Shown here piece by piece: positions 1 through 9,697 of a DNA stretch of 64,000 nucleotides. Made by a program: the position numbers and the translations under genes. The number at the start of each line of letters is the position of its first letter. The stretch's first letter is position 1. The notes under the pieces were generated by a model. It was not told the DNA's origin and made no database searches. It saw only the letters and a list, made by a program, of their open reading frames with translations. Source of the stretch: Glutamicibacter protophormiae (GTDB taxonomy: Bacteria > Actinomycetota > Actinomycetes > Actinomycetales > Micrococcaceae); the NCBI RefSeq assembly GCF_014647495.1, contig NZ_BMPH01000012.1, positions 1 through 64,000 of the forward strand, read 5' to 3'.

Positions 1-15
1 CTTTAATCGTGGAAG

Positions 16-59
16 TGTCACCGATGTCCTGATACAGAACTGTCACCGATGTCCCGATA
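16..59. repeat. Two direct copies of an IS-end-like 19-mer
   Basis: Two copies of TGTCACCGATGTCC(T/C)GATA, differing at one base, lie at 16-34 and 41-59 with a 25-bp period. Paired short repeats beginning TGTCA are typical of the ends of IS481/IS3-type elements in actinobacteria, from memory of such elements. No transposase is visible here, so this is either the end of an element continuing left of the window or a remnant. Confidence 0.45.
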
Positions 60-79
60 GAAAACAATTTTTGTTTTCT
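59..79. terminator. AT-rich dyad, possible terminator
   Basis: AGAAAACAA (59-67) is complementary to TTGTTTTCT (71-79) with a three-base loop. It lies past the 3' end of the minus-strand gene at 165-1229 and could end its transcript, or it could belong to the adjacent IS remnant. Confidence 0.35.
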
Positions 80-164
80 GCTGAGGTGGCAAGAAAATCA
101 GAAATGATTTGAGAATTCGGTACTGCCAGAGCGGCCGTGTGGTGAATGGCCTCGGGCGGGCAGG

Positions 165-1229
165 CTACTTGGCTCCCGAGCGCAGGATGCGCTCGGCCCC
201 GGCCTTGGACTGTTGAGCGCTCAACGCATCGTTGGCAACACCGGCTACCGTCGATTGCTGGTCGCCGGCGATATTCCCCGCCGCCGTGAGGAGCGCATCC
301 GAGTAGTCGGATTGTGCGGAAGCAGCGACTTCCTTCAGTCGGTTCAGCCCGCTCTTCGGGAGTTCGTATGCGGGCAGCCGGAGGTCGGCGCAGTCAGCGG
401 GCAGGGCCGAACGCAAGGTACGCAACTGCGCATTGAGCGCCGCCCGCTCGCTCTCTGCCGCCTGCGCCGCCGTGCTGCTTCCCCTAGCCGCCTTGAGCTG
501 CAGGGTGTAGTCCAAGGCATATCCGCGATCAAGGGCGCGGGCCAGCACGACGGGTTCAACAAGCTCCGGGTCGGAGGGTGAGGAGGGGCCACCTATCAAA
601 CTGTGGTCAGCCAGGCAGGCTACTGTTTGCGCAGCCTCCGGTGAGTCGGCGTCGGTGATTGCCTGGGGCAACTTCGCCGCCAGCTCCTTGTCCACCAGCT
701 TCATGGCGTCGCGGGCGTCGAAATTGATTTGAAATGCAATTCGTGCCAAGGTCTCGCCGCGCTGGAGATCGGGTTCGGAGAAATCGGGAATGCTGGAGCT
801 CAGGGCCGCGACCGATGACGCCAAGGCTTCCAGCTTTTCGGGGGAGTAGCTCCCCGGCTGGGCGGCCGGGGGCTGGTCGTCGAAACGCAGTTCCCCTGCC
901 AGAGCCGCACCCTGCGAGAGCGAAGCGCCCAGATCGGCCAGGGCGGCGGCGACCTTCGCGTTTTCTGCCAGCTCGGCCAGTGCTGTGGCCTGGCTCCCCA
1001 AGTCCGCCAGCTGAGCACCGTACTGCCACTGTGCCTGCTGGTCGGTCGAAGCTGCGCTGACCGCCTCCGGGAGGCCTCGGTCGACCAACGCGCCGTGGAA
1101 CACCGTGACCCCGATTCCCCAGGTAGCGGCTCCGGCAATCGATGCGAGCAGCACCGGTGCGATCCAGCCGGGGGCTCGCTTGGCCGGCGGCTGATGCGGT
1201 TCTGCGGGGCGAGGGGATGGATCAGTCAT
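165..1229 (-). CDS. Membrane-anchored Ala-rich protein, DUF4439-like
   Basis: This 354-residue protein has a Pro-rich N-terminus, one hydrophobic segment (about residues 21-45) and a long Ala/Leu-rich, probably extracytoplasmic helical region. The C-terminal third contains a YALDYTLQLKAAR stretch followed by PAYELP. In architecture and position, divergent from rimP, it resembles the DUF4439 ferritin-like protein found beside rimP in Arthrobacter, but I recognise this only loosely and no metal-binding set is obvious. It is transcribed away from rimP, with about 175 bp between the two starts. The function is unknown; the helical fold prediction is more secure than the family name. Confidence 0.7.
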   Translation of the reverse strand: MTDPSPRPAEPHQPPAKRAPGWIAPVLLASIAGAATWGIGVTVFHGALVDRGLPEAVSAASTDQQAQWQYGAQLADLGSQATALAELAENAKVAAALADLGASLSQGAALAGELRFDDQPPAAQPGSYSPEKLEALASSVAALSSSIPDFSEPDLQRGETLARIAFQINFDARDAMKLVDKELAAKLPQAITDADSPEAAQTVACLADHSLIGGPSSPSDPELVEPVVLARALDRGYALDYTLQLKAARGSSTAAQAAESERAALNAQLRTLRSALPADCADLRLPAYELPKSGLNRLKEVAASAQSDYSDALLTAAGNIAGDQQSTVAGVANDALSAQQSKAGAERILRSGAK

Positions 1230-1404
1230 AGCGAAATGATCATCCCATGAAGTCGGGCCAGCAGCGAGGCCTTTGGCCCTTGTGCCGCGGCGTGGTGCAA
1301 ACGTCTGGCGTGAGTTCCTTCACCTGAGACGGTGAACGAGTTCTCAAGCGGGGTTCGGGGAGATAGGCTTAACGGACAACATCGAATAGCGTGGGAGGAT
1401 ATCC

Positions 1405-1971
1405 ATGACCGGTATGCCGGCCGATACCGAACAGGAAGCGCAGCGTCTGAGTGCTGTGTTGAAACCGGAAGTAGAATCCCACGGATTAATTCTGGAAGAA
1501 GTCTCTCTTCGCCCGTCGGGCAAACAGATGATTATCCAGATCATCGTCGACGAGGCCGACGGCCGCGAGTCGGTGAATCTCGATGCGCTCGGTGAAGTCA
1601 CCACCACCATTTCCAACGCCCTGGACAAAGACGTCGTCTATGCCTCGGCCTCCCCCTATGAACTTGAAGTCAGCTCGCCGGGCCTGTCTCGCCCGCTGAC
1701 CGCGCCGCGCCACTGGGTGCGTGCACTGAACCGCATGGTCAAGCTCACGCTGGCCGACGGCACCAAGCTTCGCGGACGTATCAACGAGGTTTCCGACGAC
1801 GAGGTCGTTATTGCCGAGCACCGCGAGCCTGCCAAAAAGGGCATGAAGACCAAGATCCTTGATCCGGTCAGCTACTCCTTTGAAAACATCCGCAAGGCCG
1901 TCGTTGATCCGGAGCTGAACATCGACGACGAGCTGTTTGACACCATTGACACTGAAGATTGGGAGGGCTAG
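1405..1971 (+). CDS. rimP: Ribosome maturation factor RimP
   Basis: RimP assists 30S subunit maturation. The 188-residue product shows the two expected parts: an N-terminal domain with the conserved ELEVSSPGLSRPL segment near residues 92-104, and a C-terminal Sm-like domain (MVKLTLADGTKLRGRI followed by an acidic tail). The ATG follows GGGAGGATATCC. The gene stops three bases before the nusA GTG, so the two are probably translationally coupled. Order rimP-nusA-ylxR-infB-rbfA is the classic bacterial arrangement. Confidence 0.97.
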   Translation: MTGMPADTEQEAQRLSAVLKPEVESHGLILEEVSLRPSGKQMIIQIIVDEADGRESVNLDALGEVTTTISNALDKDVVYASASPYELEVSSPGLSRPLTAPRHWVRALNRMVKLTLADGTKLRGRINEVSDDEVVIAEHREPAKKGMKTKILDPVSYSFENIRKAVVDPELNIDDELFDTIDTEDWEG

Positions 1972-1973
1972 GC

Positions 1974-2957
1974 GTGGATATTGATCTCGACGCACTACGC
2001 ATTCTGGAAAAAGACCGCGACATTCCGATGGAAGTCCTGATCCCGACCATCGAGTCCGCGCTGCTGCTTGCCTACAACAAGACCGAAGGCGCGATGCCCG
2101 GCGCCCGTGCCCACATCGAACGCAGCAACGGCCACGTCTCGATCCTCGTTGAGGACCGTGACGCAGCCGGCGTGGTGCTGGGAGAATTCGACGACACCCC
2201 GCACGGTTTTGGCCGTATTGCCGCTTCGACTGCACGCCAGGTCATCATGCAGCGCCTGCGTGAAGCAGAGGACGCCCAGGTCGTCGGCGAGTACGCCGCC
2301 CGCGTAGGCACCTTGATTTCCGGCGTCATCCAGCAGGGCTACTCCTCGCACATGGTGCAGGTCAACATCGGCGCCGTCGAAGCGCTGCTGCCTCCTGTGG
2401 AGCAGGTGCCGGGGGAGAAGTACCAGCACGGCAACCGCCTGCGCGCCTACGTGGTCTCCGCCGAGCGCGGCAACAAGGGCCCGGCCGTGACGCTTTCTCG
2501 CTCGCACCCGAACCTGGTTCGCCTGCTGTTCGAAATGGAAGTTCCGGAGATCGCCGACGGCACCGTCGTGGTCGAAGCGCTGGCCCGCGAAGCCGGCCAC
2601 CGCACCAAGATCGCCGTGCGTGCCACCAAGCCTGGCGTCAACGCCAAGGGCGCTTGCATCGGTGAAATGGGCACTCGCGTGCGCGCCGTGATGAATGAGC
2701 TGAGCGACGAGAAGATCGACATCGTCGACTACAACGAGGACCCGGCCAAGTTCATCGCCGCCGCCCTCTCGCCGTCGAAGGTCGTCTCCGTGGAGATCCT
2801 GGATGAAGCCGAACGCCGCGCCCGCGTAGTGGTTCCGGATTCCCAGCTCTCGCTGGCCATCGGCAAGGAAGGGCAGAACGCCCGCCTGGCCGCCAAGCTC
2901 ACCGGCTGGCGCATCGATATCCTGGCTGCTTCGGGCGGCAAGGAGCCCCAGCTCTAG
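1974..2957 (+). CDS. nusA: Transcription termination/antitermination protein NusA
   Basis: NusA binds RNA polymerase and nascent RNA to modulate pausing, termination and antitermination. The 327-residue product has the N-terminal polymerase-binding domain ([13 protein letters not shown]...), an S1 domain (about 115-185) and two KH domains (about 200-325, with [12 protein letters not shown] and [21 protein letters not shown]). It ends just after KH2, the short actinobacterial form lacking the acidic repeats of E. coli NusA. The GTG at 1974 was preferred because GGGAGG lies just upstream. An upstream in-frame TTG at 1959 lies inside rimP and has no suitable RBS. Confidence 0.96.
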   Translation: MDIDLDALRILEKDRDIPMEVLIPTIESALLLAYNKTEGAMPGARAHIERSNGHVSILVEDRDAAGVVLGEFDDTPHGFGRIAASTARQVIMQRLREAEDAQVVGEYAARVGTLISGVIQQGYSSHMVQVNIGAVEALLPPVEQVPGEKYQHGNRLRAYVVSAERGNKGPAVTLSRSHPNLVRLLFEMEVPEIADGTVVVEALAREAGHRTKIAVRATKPGVNAKGACIGEMGTRVRAVMNELSDEKIDIVDYNEDPAKFIAAALSPSKVVSVEILDEAERRARVVVPDSQLSLAIGKEGQNARLAAKLTGWRIDILAASGGKEPQL

Positions 2958-3000
2958 AACAGTCGGGACATGGTTCACGGTCTGCAGCAGTTGCGCCGGG

Positions 3001-3028
3001 GTGCGTGTGATACCAAACTCACGCGCAC
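3001..3028. other. Hairpin between nusA and ylxR
   Basis: GTGCGTGTGA (3001-3010) pairs with TCACGCGCAC (3019-3028) across an eight-base loop, with one G-T wobble. There is no T-run, so it is more likely an RNA processing or stability element than an intrinsic terminator. A possible -10 hexamer TAGACT follows at 3047-3052, upstream of ylxR. Confidence 0.4.
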
Positions 3029-3095
3029 ACCGGGGCGCAAACGCGCTAGACTGGTAGTTGGTTCATTTCAACAGGAAGGTGGCGACGGCGCTCGC

Positions 3096-3416
3096 ATGAA
3101 GCTGCATCAGCAACGCACGTGCATTGGCTGTCGGACCTCAACCTCCAGAAATGATCTGATTCGTTGGGTTCTCACCGAGCAGGCACCGCTTCCCGCGGTG
3201 CTTCTTGATGTGGGCGCTTCCGCCTCGGGGCGGGGCGCCTGGACCCACGGGATTGAAAAGTGTGTGCGGCAGGCAGTTCAGCGTCGGGCGTTCTCCAGGG
3301 CTTTCAAGTCCGCGGTCAACGCCGATACGGTGCTCGAGCAATTCACCGCATACGAAGATCGACCGGTCTCAGGCCGGCCATCTGGCAAACATGATGAAAG
3401 CGGGTCAGAAATCTGA
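3096..3416 (+). CDS. ylxR: YlxR family RNA-binding protein (DUF448)
   Basis: YlxR proteins are small nucleic-acid-binding proteins encoded between nusA and infB. The 106-residue product opens with the diagnostic QQRTCIGCRTSTSRNDLIRW, followed by the GRGAW segment and a basic QRRAFSRAFK helix, as the family has. The ATG at 3096 gives the normal N-terminus. Longer in-frame versions read through a hairpin and are improbable. The C-terminal 25 residues are polar and poorly conserved. Precise function in actinobacteria is uncertain. Confidence 0.93.
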   Translation: MKLHQQRTCIGCRTSTSRNDLIRWVLTEQAPLPAVLLDVGASASGRGAWTHGIEKCVRQAVQRRAFSRAFKSAVNADTVLEQFTAYEDRPVSGRPSGKHDESGSEI

Positions 3417-3583
3417 TGGCAACCCGATGAGTCCGCAATGTTGAGCGCACACCGATGAACAATCAGTTCTGCGTGATCCACCGTGCGGCGGAAGAATTTC
3501 ACGAATTACACAGCTGATCTGCCAGAACACCTAAGTCCCAACGGACTCGGGGTTTATGCAGATCACATCAAAACAGGAGAGAT

Positions 3584-6559
3584 GTGGCTAAACCCCGCGT
3601 TCACGAGCTCGCTAAAGAGCTCGGAATTACTTCGAAAGAAGCACTAACCAAACTGCAGGACATGGGCGAGTTCGTTCGCTCTGCGTCCTCAACCGTTGAG
3701 CCTCCGGTCGCCCGCAAGCTGCGCGACGCATTCCCGGGTGCCAACGGCGGCGGCGCAGCCAAGCCTGCTGCCGCTCGTCCGGCAGCAACCCCGGGCGCAG
3801 GCCGCCCGGCTGCTCCGAAGCCAGCTGGCACCAAGCCGGCTGCCGCCCCGAGCCCGCGCCCGGCAGCAAATCCTGCCGCCGCCGCGCCGAAGGCCGCTCC
3901 GGCTGCCCCCGCGGCACCGGCAGCCCCAGCCGCACCAGCGGCTCCGGCGACTCCGAAGGCCCAGGCCACCCCGGGAGCACCTGTTCCAGGTGCACCGAAG
4001 CCAGGCGCACGTCCGGCTCCGAAGCCGGGTACCCCGCGTCCTGGCAACAACCCGTTCAGCTCCCAGCAGGGAATGCGCGCCGGTGACTCCACCGAACGCC
4101 GCGGCGGAGGCCGCGACGGATCGCGTGCTCCTCGTCCGGGTGCTCCACGCCCAGGCGGCCCACGCCCGGGCAACAACCCATTCAGCTCGCAGCAGGGCAT
4201 GCGGACCGAAGGCGGTTCCGCTGGTCCGCGTCCACCACGCGACGGCCAGCGCGGCCCGCGCCCAGGCGGCGCCGGTGCAGCTCAGGGCGGCCCGCGCCCA
4301 CCACGCGACGGCCAGCGCGGCCCGCGCCCAGCCGGTGCAGGCGGTCCACGTCCAGCCGGTGCAGGCGGCCCGCGTCCAGCCGGCCAGGGCGGTCCACGTC
4401 CAGCCGGTGCAGGCGGCCCGCGTCCAGCAGGCGCAGGTGCACCGCGTCCGGGCGGCACCACTGCCACCCCGCGCATGATGCCTAACCGCACCGATCGTCC
4501 GGCTCCTGCCGGCGGCGGTCGTCCGGGTGCAGGCGCCGGCGGCCGTGGTCGTCCAGGCGGCGGCACCGGTGGCGGCGGCGGTACCGGTGGCGGTTTCCGC
4601 CCAGGTGCACCACGCGGCCGTGGCGGCGTGGGCGGTGCCTTCGGCAAGGGAGGCGCCGGTCGCGGCAAGCAGCGCAAGTCGAAGCGTGCCAAGCGCCAGG
4701 AATTGGAGCAGATGAGCGCTCCGTCGTTGGGCGGCGTGAATGTTCCGCGCGGCACCGGCGACACCGAGATCCGTCTGCGCCGCGGCGCATCGATCACCGA
4801 CTTCGCAGACAAGATCGGCGCAAACCCGGCAGCACTGGTGACCGTACTGTTCCACCTCGGTGAAATGGCTACCGCCACCCAGTCGCTGGACGAGGCCACC
4901 TTCGAGGTGCTGGGCCAGGAACTGGGCTACAAGGTTTCGGTCGTCTCCCCTGAGGACGAGGACCGCGAACTGCTCGAAGGCTTCGGCCTGGACCTGGATG
5001 CCGAGCTTGAGGCTGAGGGCGAGGACGAGCTCGAGGAGCGCGCCCCGGTCATCACCATCATGGGCCACGTCGACCACGGTAAGACCCGACTGCTGGATGC
5101 CATCCGCAAGTCCAACGTTATCGAGGGCGAGCACGGCGGCATCACCCAGCACATCGGTGCCTACCAGATCACCCATGAGCATGAGGGCCGCGACCGCTCC
5201 ATGACCTTCATCGATACCCCGGGCCACGAGGCGTTCACCGCCATGCGTGCCCGTGGCGCCGAGGTCACCGACGTGGCCGTGCTGGTTGTCGCAGCGGACG
5301 ACGGCGTCATGCCGCAGACCATTGAGGCGCTGAACCACGCACAGGCCGCAGGCGTGCCGATCATTGTCGCAGTGAACAAGATCGACAAGCCGGAAGCCAA
5401 CCCCGACAAGGTCATGGGCCAGCTCACCGAGTACGGTCTGGTGCCCGAGGAATACGGTGGCGACACCATGTTCGTGAAGGTCTCCGCCCTGCAGAAGCTG
5501 GGCATCGAGGAACTGCTCGACGCCGTGCTGCTGACCTCCGACGTCATGGAGCTCCAGGCCAACCCGGACAAGTCCGCCCGCGGCGTGGCCATTGAAGCCA
5601 ACCTGGACAAGGGCCGCGGTTCCGTGGTCACCGTCCTGGTGCAGTCCGGTACCCTCGCGGTCGGCGACACCATGGTGGTGGGCACCGCCCACGGCCGTGT
5701 TCGCGCCATGTTCAACGAGAACGGCGAAAACCTGGACATCGCCCTGCCATCGCGTCCGGTACAGGTCCTCGGCCTGTCCTCGGTGCCGCGTGCAGGCGAC
5801 AGCTTCCTGGTCACCGACGACGAGCGCACCGCCCGCCAGATCGCCGACAAGCGTGAAACCGCCGAGCGCAACGCCATGCTGGCCAAGCGCCGCAAGCGCA
5901 TCACGCTGGAGGACTTCGACAAGGCCGTGGCCGACGGCAAGATCGACACCCTGAACCTGATCCTCAAGGGCGACGCCTCCGGTGCTGTTGAAGCACTGGA
6001 AGACTCGCTGATGAAGATCGACGTGGGAGAGGACGTGCAGCTGCGCGTCATCCACCGCGGCGTCGGTGCGATCACCCAGAACGACGTCAACCTGGCGACC
6101 GTGGACAACGCGATCATCATTGGCTTCAACGTGCGTCCTGCCGAGCGCGTTGCCGAAATGGCCGACAAGGAAGGCGTCGACATGCGCTTCTACTCGGTCA
6201 TCTACGGCGCCATCGATGACATCGAGGCCGCGCTCAAGGGCATGCTCAAGCCGGAGTTCGAAGAAGTTGCGCTCGGCACCGCCGAGATCCGCATGGTCTT
6301 CCGCTCCTCGAAGTTCGGCAACATCGCCGGCTCGATCATCCGCTCGGGCACCATCAAGCGCAACACCAAGGCCCGCCTGGTGCGCGACGGCAACGTGGTC
6401 GCCGACAACCTGTCGATCGACTCGCTGCGCCGCGAGAAGGACGATGTCACCGAGGTCCGCGAGGGCTTCGAATGCGGTATCGGCCTGGGGTCGTTCAACG
6501 ACATCAAGGAAGGCGACATCATCGAGACCTTCGAGATGCGCGAGAAGCCACGCGTCTAG
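3584..6559 (+). CDS. infB: Translation initiation factor IF-2
   Basis: IF-2 is the GTPase that recruits initiator tRNA to the 30S subunit and promotes subunit joining. The 991-residue protein starts at GTG (AGGAGAGAT just upstream) with the IF2_N domain ([16 protein letters not shown]). A very long disordered Pro/Ala/Gly/Arg region (about 70-370) follows, then a second IF2_N motif. The GTPase domain has GHVDHGKT near residue 494, DTPGH near 545 and NKID near 598, followed by domains II-IV. The disordered part has two near-identical copies of [14 protein letters not shown] and tandem GGPRPAGA units, typical of actinobacterial IF-2 but long even so. Confidence 0.98.
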   Translation: MAKPRVHELAKELGITSKEALTKLQDMGEFVRSASSTVEPPVARKLRDAFPGANGGGAAKPAAARPAATPGAGRPAAPKPAGTKPAAAPSPRPAANPAAAAPKAAPAAPAAPAAPAAPAAPATPKAQATPGAPVPGAPKPGARPAPKPGTPRPGNNPFSSQQGMRAGDSTERRGGGRDGSRAPRPGAPRPGGPRPGNNPFSSQQGMRTEGGSAGPRPPRDGQRGPRPGGAGAAQGGPRPPRDGQRGPRPAGAGGPRPAGAGGPRPAGQGGPRPAGAGGPRPAGAGAPRPGGTTATPRMMPNRTDRPAPAGGGRPGAGAGGRGRPGGGTGGGGGTGGGFRPGAPRGRGGVGGAFGKGGAGRGKQRKSKRAKRQELEQMSAPSLGGVNVPRGTGDTEIRLRRGASITDFADKIGANPAALVTVLFHLGEMATATQSLDEATFEVLGQELGYKVSVVSPEDEDRELLEGFGLDLDAELEAEGEDELEERAPVITIMGHVDHGKTRLLDAIRKSNVIEGEHGGITQHIGAYQITHEHEGRDRSMTFIDTPGHEAFTAMRARGAEVTDVAVLVVAADDGVMPQTIEALNHAQAAGVPIIVAVNKIDKPEANPDKVMGQLTEYGLVPEEYGGDTMFVKVSALQKLGIEELLDAVLLTSDVMELQANPDKSARGVAIEANLDKGRGSVVTVLVQSGTLAVGDTMVVGTAHGRVRAMFNENGENLDIALPSRPVQVLGLSSVPRAGDSFLVTDDERTARQIADKRETAERNAMLAKRRKRITLEDFDKAVADGKIDTLNLILKGDASGAVEALEDSLMKIDVGEDVQLRVIHRGVGAITQNDVNLATVDNAIIIGFNVRPAERVAEMADKEGVDMRFYSVIYGAIDDIEAALKGMLKPEFEEVALGTAEIRMVFRSSKFGNIAGSIIRSGTIKRNTKARLVRDGNVVADNLSIDSLRREKDDVTEVREGFECGIGLGSFNDIKEGDIIETFEMREKPRV

Positions 6560-6591
6560 CAGCATCCCGCTGGTAGCTTCGTGACTTACCG

Positions 6592-6640
6592 ATTCGTGGG
6601 CGCTTGACCGCTGCCAAGCGGCCAGGCGCCCACGAATTTT
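6592..6640 (+). terminator. Intrinsic-terminator-like hairpin between infB and rbfA
   Basis: ATTCGTGGGCGC (6592-6603) is perfectly complementary to GCGCCCACGAAT (6626-6637), followed by TTT. The 22-base loop contains a smaller GC stem. Its place inside a normally continuous operon suggests partial termination or 3'-end protection of infB mRNA, with rbfA expressed by readthrough or its own promoter. Confidence 0.7.
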
Positions 6641-6659
6641 GAACCATAAGGAGAAAACC

Positions 6660-7100
6660 ATGGCTGATTCAGCCCGTGCCGCACGTCTTGCCAAGCGCGT
6701 GCAGGTCCTCATGGCCCAGTCCCTGCGCACCGTCATCAAGGACGAGCGCATCGACAACGTGACGGTGACCGATGCCCGCGTCACCAACGACCTGCAGCAC
6801 GCCACCGTGTACTACACCGTGTTCGGCGACGACGAGTTGAAGACCGACGTCGCCGCCATGCTCGAAAAGCGCGGGGGAGCCCTGCGCAAGGAGCTGGGAC
6901 GCAACCTGACCATCCGGCTGACCCCGACGCTGACCTTCGTGGCCGACGAGATCCCCGAGGGTGCTTCGCACCTTGAGGAACTGCTGGCCAAGGCCCGCGA
7001 GAAGGACGCCGAGGTCGCGGCCCTGCGCGAAGGCAAGCACTTTGCCGGCGACGAGGACCCGTACAAGAAGGACGAGGACCAGGACGCAGAACAGGCCTAG
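6660..7100 (+). CDS. rbfA: 30S ribosome-binding factor RbfA
   Basis: RbfA binds the 30S subunit near helix 1 of 16S rRNA during maturation and cold adaptation. The 146-residue product has the expected KH-like fold: RAARLAKRVQVLMAQ at the start, DARVTNDLQHATVYYTV in the middle and LRKELGRNLTIRLTPTLTF after it. A charged C-terminal tail (about 118-146) is typical of actinobacterial RbfA. The start at 6660 has AAGGAG 7 bases upstream. A longer frame from 6639 would include the RBS. Confidence 0.96.
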   Translation: MADSARAARLAKRVQVLMAQSLRTVIKDERIDNVTVTDARVTNDLQHATVYYTVFGDDELKTDVAAMLEKRGGALRKELGRNLTIRLTPTLTFVADEIPEGASHLEELLAKAREKDAEVAALREGKHFAGDEDPYKKDEDQDAEQA

Positions 7101-7145
7101 GCCTGCCTGCGCTTCCAGATCCGCTGGCCGGAGCGCCAAGCTGGG

Positions 7146-7193
7146 AAATCCCCGGCGCCCGCACGATGAACATCGTGCGGGCGCCGGGGATTT
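7146..7193. terminator. Bidirectional terminator between rbfA and the minus-strand oxidoreductase
   Basis: A perfect 23-bp stem (7146-7168 with 7171-7193) and a two-base loop separate convergent genes. Its arms begin with AAAT and end with ATTT, so a short U-tract follows on either strand. Confidence 0.85.
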
Positions 7194-7238
7194 CGCTTGT
7201 CCGGAGCAGGGGAGCGCCGCCGGGCGCGGCGTCGCGGA

Positions 7239-8795
7239 TCATTCCACGGTGAACTGCACCCGGTGCCAGCCAGAGGAGCCGTCGGGCACCGGGTCGGCAC
7301 GCTCCTCGGTCTGCAGCTTTCCGCTGAGGTCATAGGCGCGCACTGCCACCGCATGCAGGCCGGGCGCCGCTTGCTCCCAGCGGTAGCTCCACTGGCGCCA
7401 GGTATCGAGCCCGGCTGCGTCGGCCAGCTCGGCATCGCGCCACTGCCCGCCGTCGATGCTGACCTGGACCCGGGAAATGCCTCGGGTCTGCGCCCAGGCG
7501 CTGCCGCCGATATCCACCCGGCCGGCGGGCACCGTGGCAAAGGACTGCGGGGTATCCACCCGGGAGGACATCTTCACCGGGCCGCGCTCGGACCAGCCGC
7601 GGGTGGTCCAGTAGGCGGCCTTGTCCGCAAAGCGGGTCACCTCCAGGTCCACCACCCACTTGGTGGCCGACACGTATCCGTAGAGCCCGGGGACCACCAT
7701 GCGCACCGGAAAACCGTGCTCCATGGGCAGCGGCTCCCCGTTCATGCCCACGGCCAGCAGCGCCATGCGCCCATCGGTCAGCGCTTCCAGCGGAGTGGAG
7801 GCGCTGAACCCGTCAATCGAGGTGGACAGCACCATGTCCGCCCCCGCGGTCGGCTTGGCGCGGGCCAGCACCTCCCGCAGCGGATATCCCAGCCACTTCG
7901 CATTGCCCACCAGGTCCCCGCCCACAGGGTTCGAAACACAGGTCAGCGTCAGGTAGTGCTCCACCAGTTCCTGGTCGAGCAGCTCCTGGAAGCTCATCGT
8001 GAACTCGTGTTCCACCAGCCCATGGACGCGCAGCGACCACTGCGCCGGGTCGACGCCGGGCACCGTCAGCGCGGTGTCGATGCGGTAGAAATCCTGGTTC
8101 GGGGTGATGAACCGGGGCATCCCGGCGAGCTGCAGCTGGGCGCCCGGGGGCACCGCCGGGGCCGGGGTCCGGGCGGCCGGAAGCCGCAGGGCCTTGCGCG
8201 CCAGATCGGCGGCATTGCGGGTCGCGGACAGCGACCTGGACAGGAAGACCGCACCCGCCGCGAGCACCACGGACCCGGCGGCGCCGAACATGAAATTGCG
8301 CCGGGCCACCCCGTCGGAGGGATCATCGCAGTGCGCCGGATCCAGCCGTGCAGCCAGCGAACACAGCCACCGCAAGGTGAACAGCGCCGCCACGGTGCCC
8401 AGGACCGTCGGAACCAGGTCCAGCGGGCCGGTGGCGGAACGCGAGATCACTGCGGCGCCCAGGATTCCAGCCAGCACCAGCACCGCCGTCGACGCGGCAG
8501 CGGTGCTGCGCCGGCCCAGCATGCCGATCAGCGCGGCAAGCACGATAGCCACGGCTCCCATCGAAACGAACAGGGCCAGCTTGTCGTTGGTGCCGAACAG
8601 CGAAATCGCCAGGTCCTTCAGCCACGGAGGGGTGAAATCGATAACCGCGGATCCCAACGCCACCATGGGCGCGGAAGAAGCCGCGAAAAAGGCCGACGCC
8701 AGCTGGGCGACGCCGAACAGCACCCCGGCCGAGCACAGTCCCGCGAGCGCATACGCTCCGCGCGCTCCCAGGCTGCGCGTCGTTGTTTCCTTCAC
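7239..8795 (-). CDS. Membrane-anchored molybdopterin-dependent oxidoreductase (sulfite oxidase fold)
   Basis: The 518-residue protein has about five transmembrane helices in its first 190 residues, then a sulfite-oxidase-type molybdopterin domain facing outward. TCVSNPVGG contains Cys286, the expected molybdenum ligand. PVRMVVPGLYGY and the C-terminal dimerisation domain (ISRVQVSIDGGQWRDAEL) complete the family signature. A GTG start with GGAGGTG upstream was chosen. It is the last gene of the fasciclin-sigK-rskA group. Related proteins (YedY/MsrP, plant-type sulfite oxidase) repair methionine sulfoxide or oxidise sulfite; the substrate here is unknown. Link to SigK suggests envelope redox stress, by inference. 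Confidence 0.9.
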   Translation of the reverse strand: MKETTTRSLGARGAYALAGLCSAGVLFGVAQLASAFFAASSAPMVALGSAVIDFTPPWLKDLAISLFGTNDKLALFVSMGAVAIVLAALIGMLGRRSTAAASTAVLVLAGILGAAVISRSATGPLDLVPTVLGTVAALFTLRWLCSLAARLDPAHCDDPSDGVARRNFMFGAAGSVVLAAGAVFLSRSLSATRNAADLARKALRLPAARTPAPAVPPGAQLQLAGMPRFITPNQDFYRIDTALTVPGVDPAQWSLRVHGLVEHEFTMSFQELLDQELVEHYLTLTCVSNPVGGDLVGNAKWLGYPLREVLARAKPTAGADMVLSTSIDGFSASTPLEALTDGRMALLAVGMNGEPLPMEHGFPVRMVVPGLYGYVSATKWVVDLEVTRFADKAAYWTTRGWSERGPVKMSSRVDTPQSFATVPAGRVDIGGSAWAQTRGISRVQVSIDGGQWRDAELADAAGLDTWRQWSYRWEQAAPGLHAVAVRAYDLSGKLQTEERADPVPDGSSGWHRVQFTVE

Positions 8796-8902
8796 GGCAT
8801 GTCACCTCCGGTGAAATTGGCCGCCGTCCCGTGGTTCCGGGGCGGCTGGTCCTTGAGCAGGTGGTTCGGAGCCGTGCTGGCGGCGGATTGGCCCGGACGG
8901 GC

Positions 8903-9697
8903 TCAGAGTTCCTGGACCATCAGCGGTTCGGTAGTCGGCGCGGGCGAACCCGCAGCCGGTTCAACGGTGATGCCGAAATGCGAGATCCCGTCCATGGCCC
9001 CGGAGACCAGCTTCAAGCCGTCGGCGTCGGCTCCCGGAAGCATGCCGGCCGGCTGGGCGCCGTCCGCGGAGATCAGCCAGAGCTCGTAGCCCATGTCCCG
9101 GGGCAGCTCGGGCATCCCGGCGGTGGTGACGGCCATCAGGCCGCGCTCCACCGAGTAGGACAGGGTCACGCTCGCCCCGTCGGCCATGGCCTGGGTTTTG
9201 GTTTTCACGTCCGGCGCTCCCAGCAGCGCGGTGAGCTCGCTCTGGCGTGCGCCGAGATCGGTGAGCTGCGCCTGCAGCTCGCGCTGTTCCGCCTGCTGCA
9301 GGTAAACCACGGTTCCCAGCCCTGCCGAGCCCAGCAGCAGGATGGCGGCGGCCAGCGCGAAGAACTTCGCTGCACCGCGGCGGGCTGGCCGGGTTGGCCG
9401 CCCGGGGACGGGGTCCGCGGCGGGTGCCGGCCCGGCCTGCGGGTCTTGACCCGCGGGACCGTCGGCGGGCAGCTGCGGCCGCCGGGCGATCTCTTCCATG
9501 AGACGGGATTTCACCCCGGCCGGCGGCGGCACCGGTGCGCTGCCCAGCGCCAGCATGGCGGCGGTCTCATCCATGGAATCCATGTCGGCCTTCAGCTCGG
9601 GGGAGCCTGCGGCCAGTGCCAGCAGCCTGGCGCGTTCCTCCTCGCCCAGCGCATGCAGGGCGTAGCTGCCGGTCAGCTCGTTCTCGTTCCGTTCCAC
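8903..9697 (-). CDS. rskA: Anti-sigma-K factor RskA
   Basis: RskA-type proteins hold the ECF sigma factor SigK at the membrane until regulated proteolysis releases it. The 264-residue product has an N-terminal cytoplasmic sigma-binding helix bundle (ELTGSYALHALGEEERARLL), a Pro-rich linker, one transmembrane segment (about 121-142) and an extracytoplasmic RskA domain with YELWLISADGAQPAGML. The GTG start overlaps the sigK stop by one base (TAGTG), so the two are translationally coupled, fixing stoichiometry. Its length is close to that of mycobacterial RskA. Confidence 0.94.
   Translation of the reverse strand: MERNENELTGSYALHALGEEERARLLALAAGSPELKADMDSMDETAAMLALGSAPVPPPAGVKSRLMEEIARRPQLPADGPAGQDPQAGPAPAADPVPGRPTRPARRGAAKFFALAAAILLLGSAGLGTVVYLQQAEQRELQAQLTDLGARQSELTALLGAPDVKTKTQAMADGASVTLSYSVERGLMAVTTAGMPELPRDMGYELWLISADGAQPAGMLPGADADGLKLVSGAMDGISHFGITVEPAAGSPAPTTEPLMVQEL

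Noticed and set aside
3689-6805. A 1038-codon minus-strand open frame opposite infB
   Set aside because: It is a shadow of the GC-rich infB codons: low complexity, no domain, no RBS, and the plus-strand product is clearly IF-2.
7197-9089. Plus-strand 630-codon frame opposite the molybdopterin oxidoreductase
   Set aside because: Arg/Gly/His/Gln-rich shadow frame; the minus-strand gene has a clear family, start and terminator.
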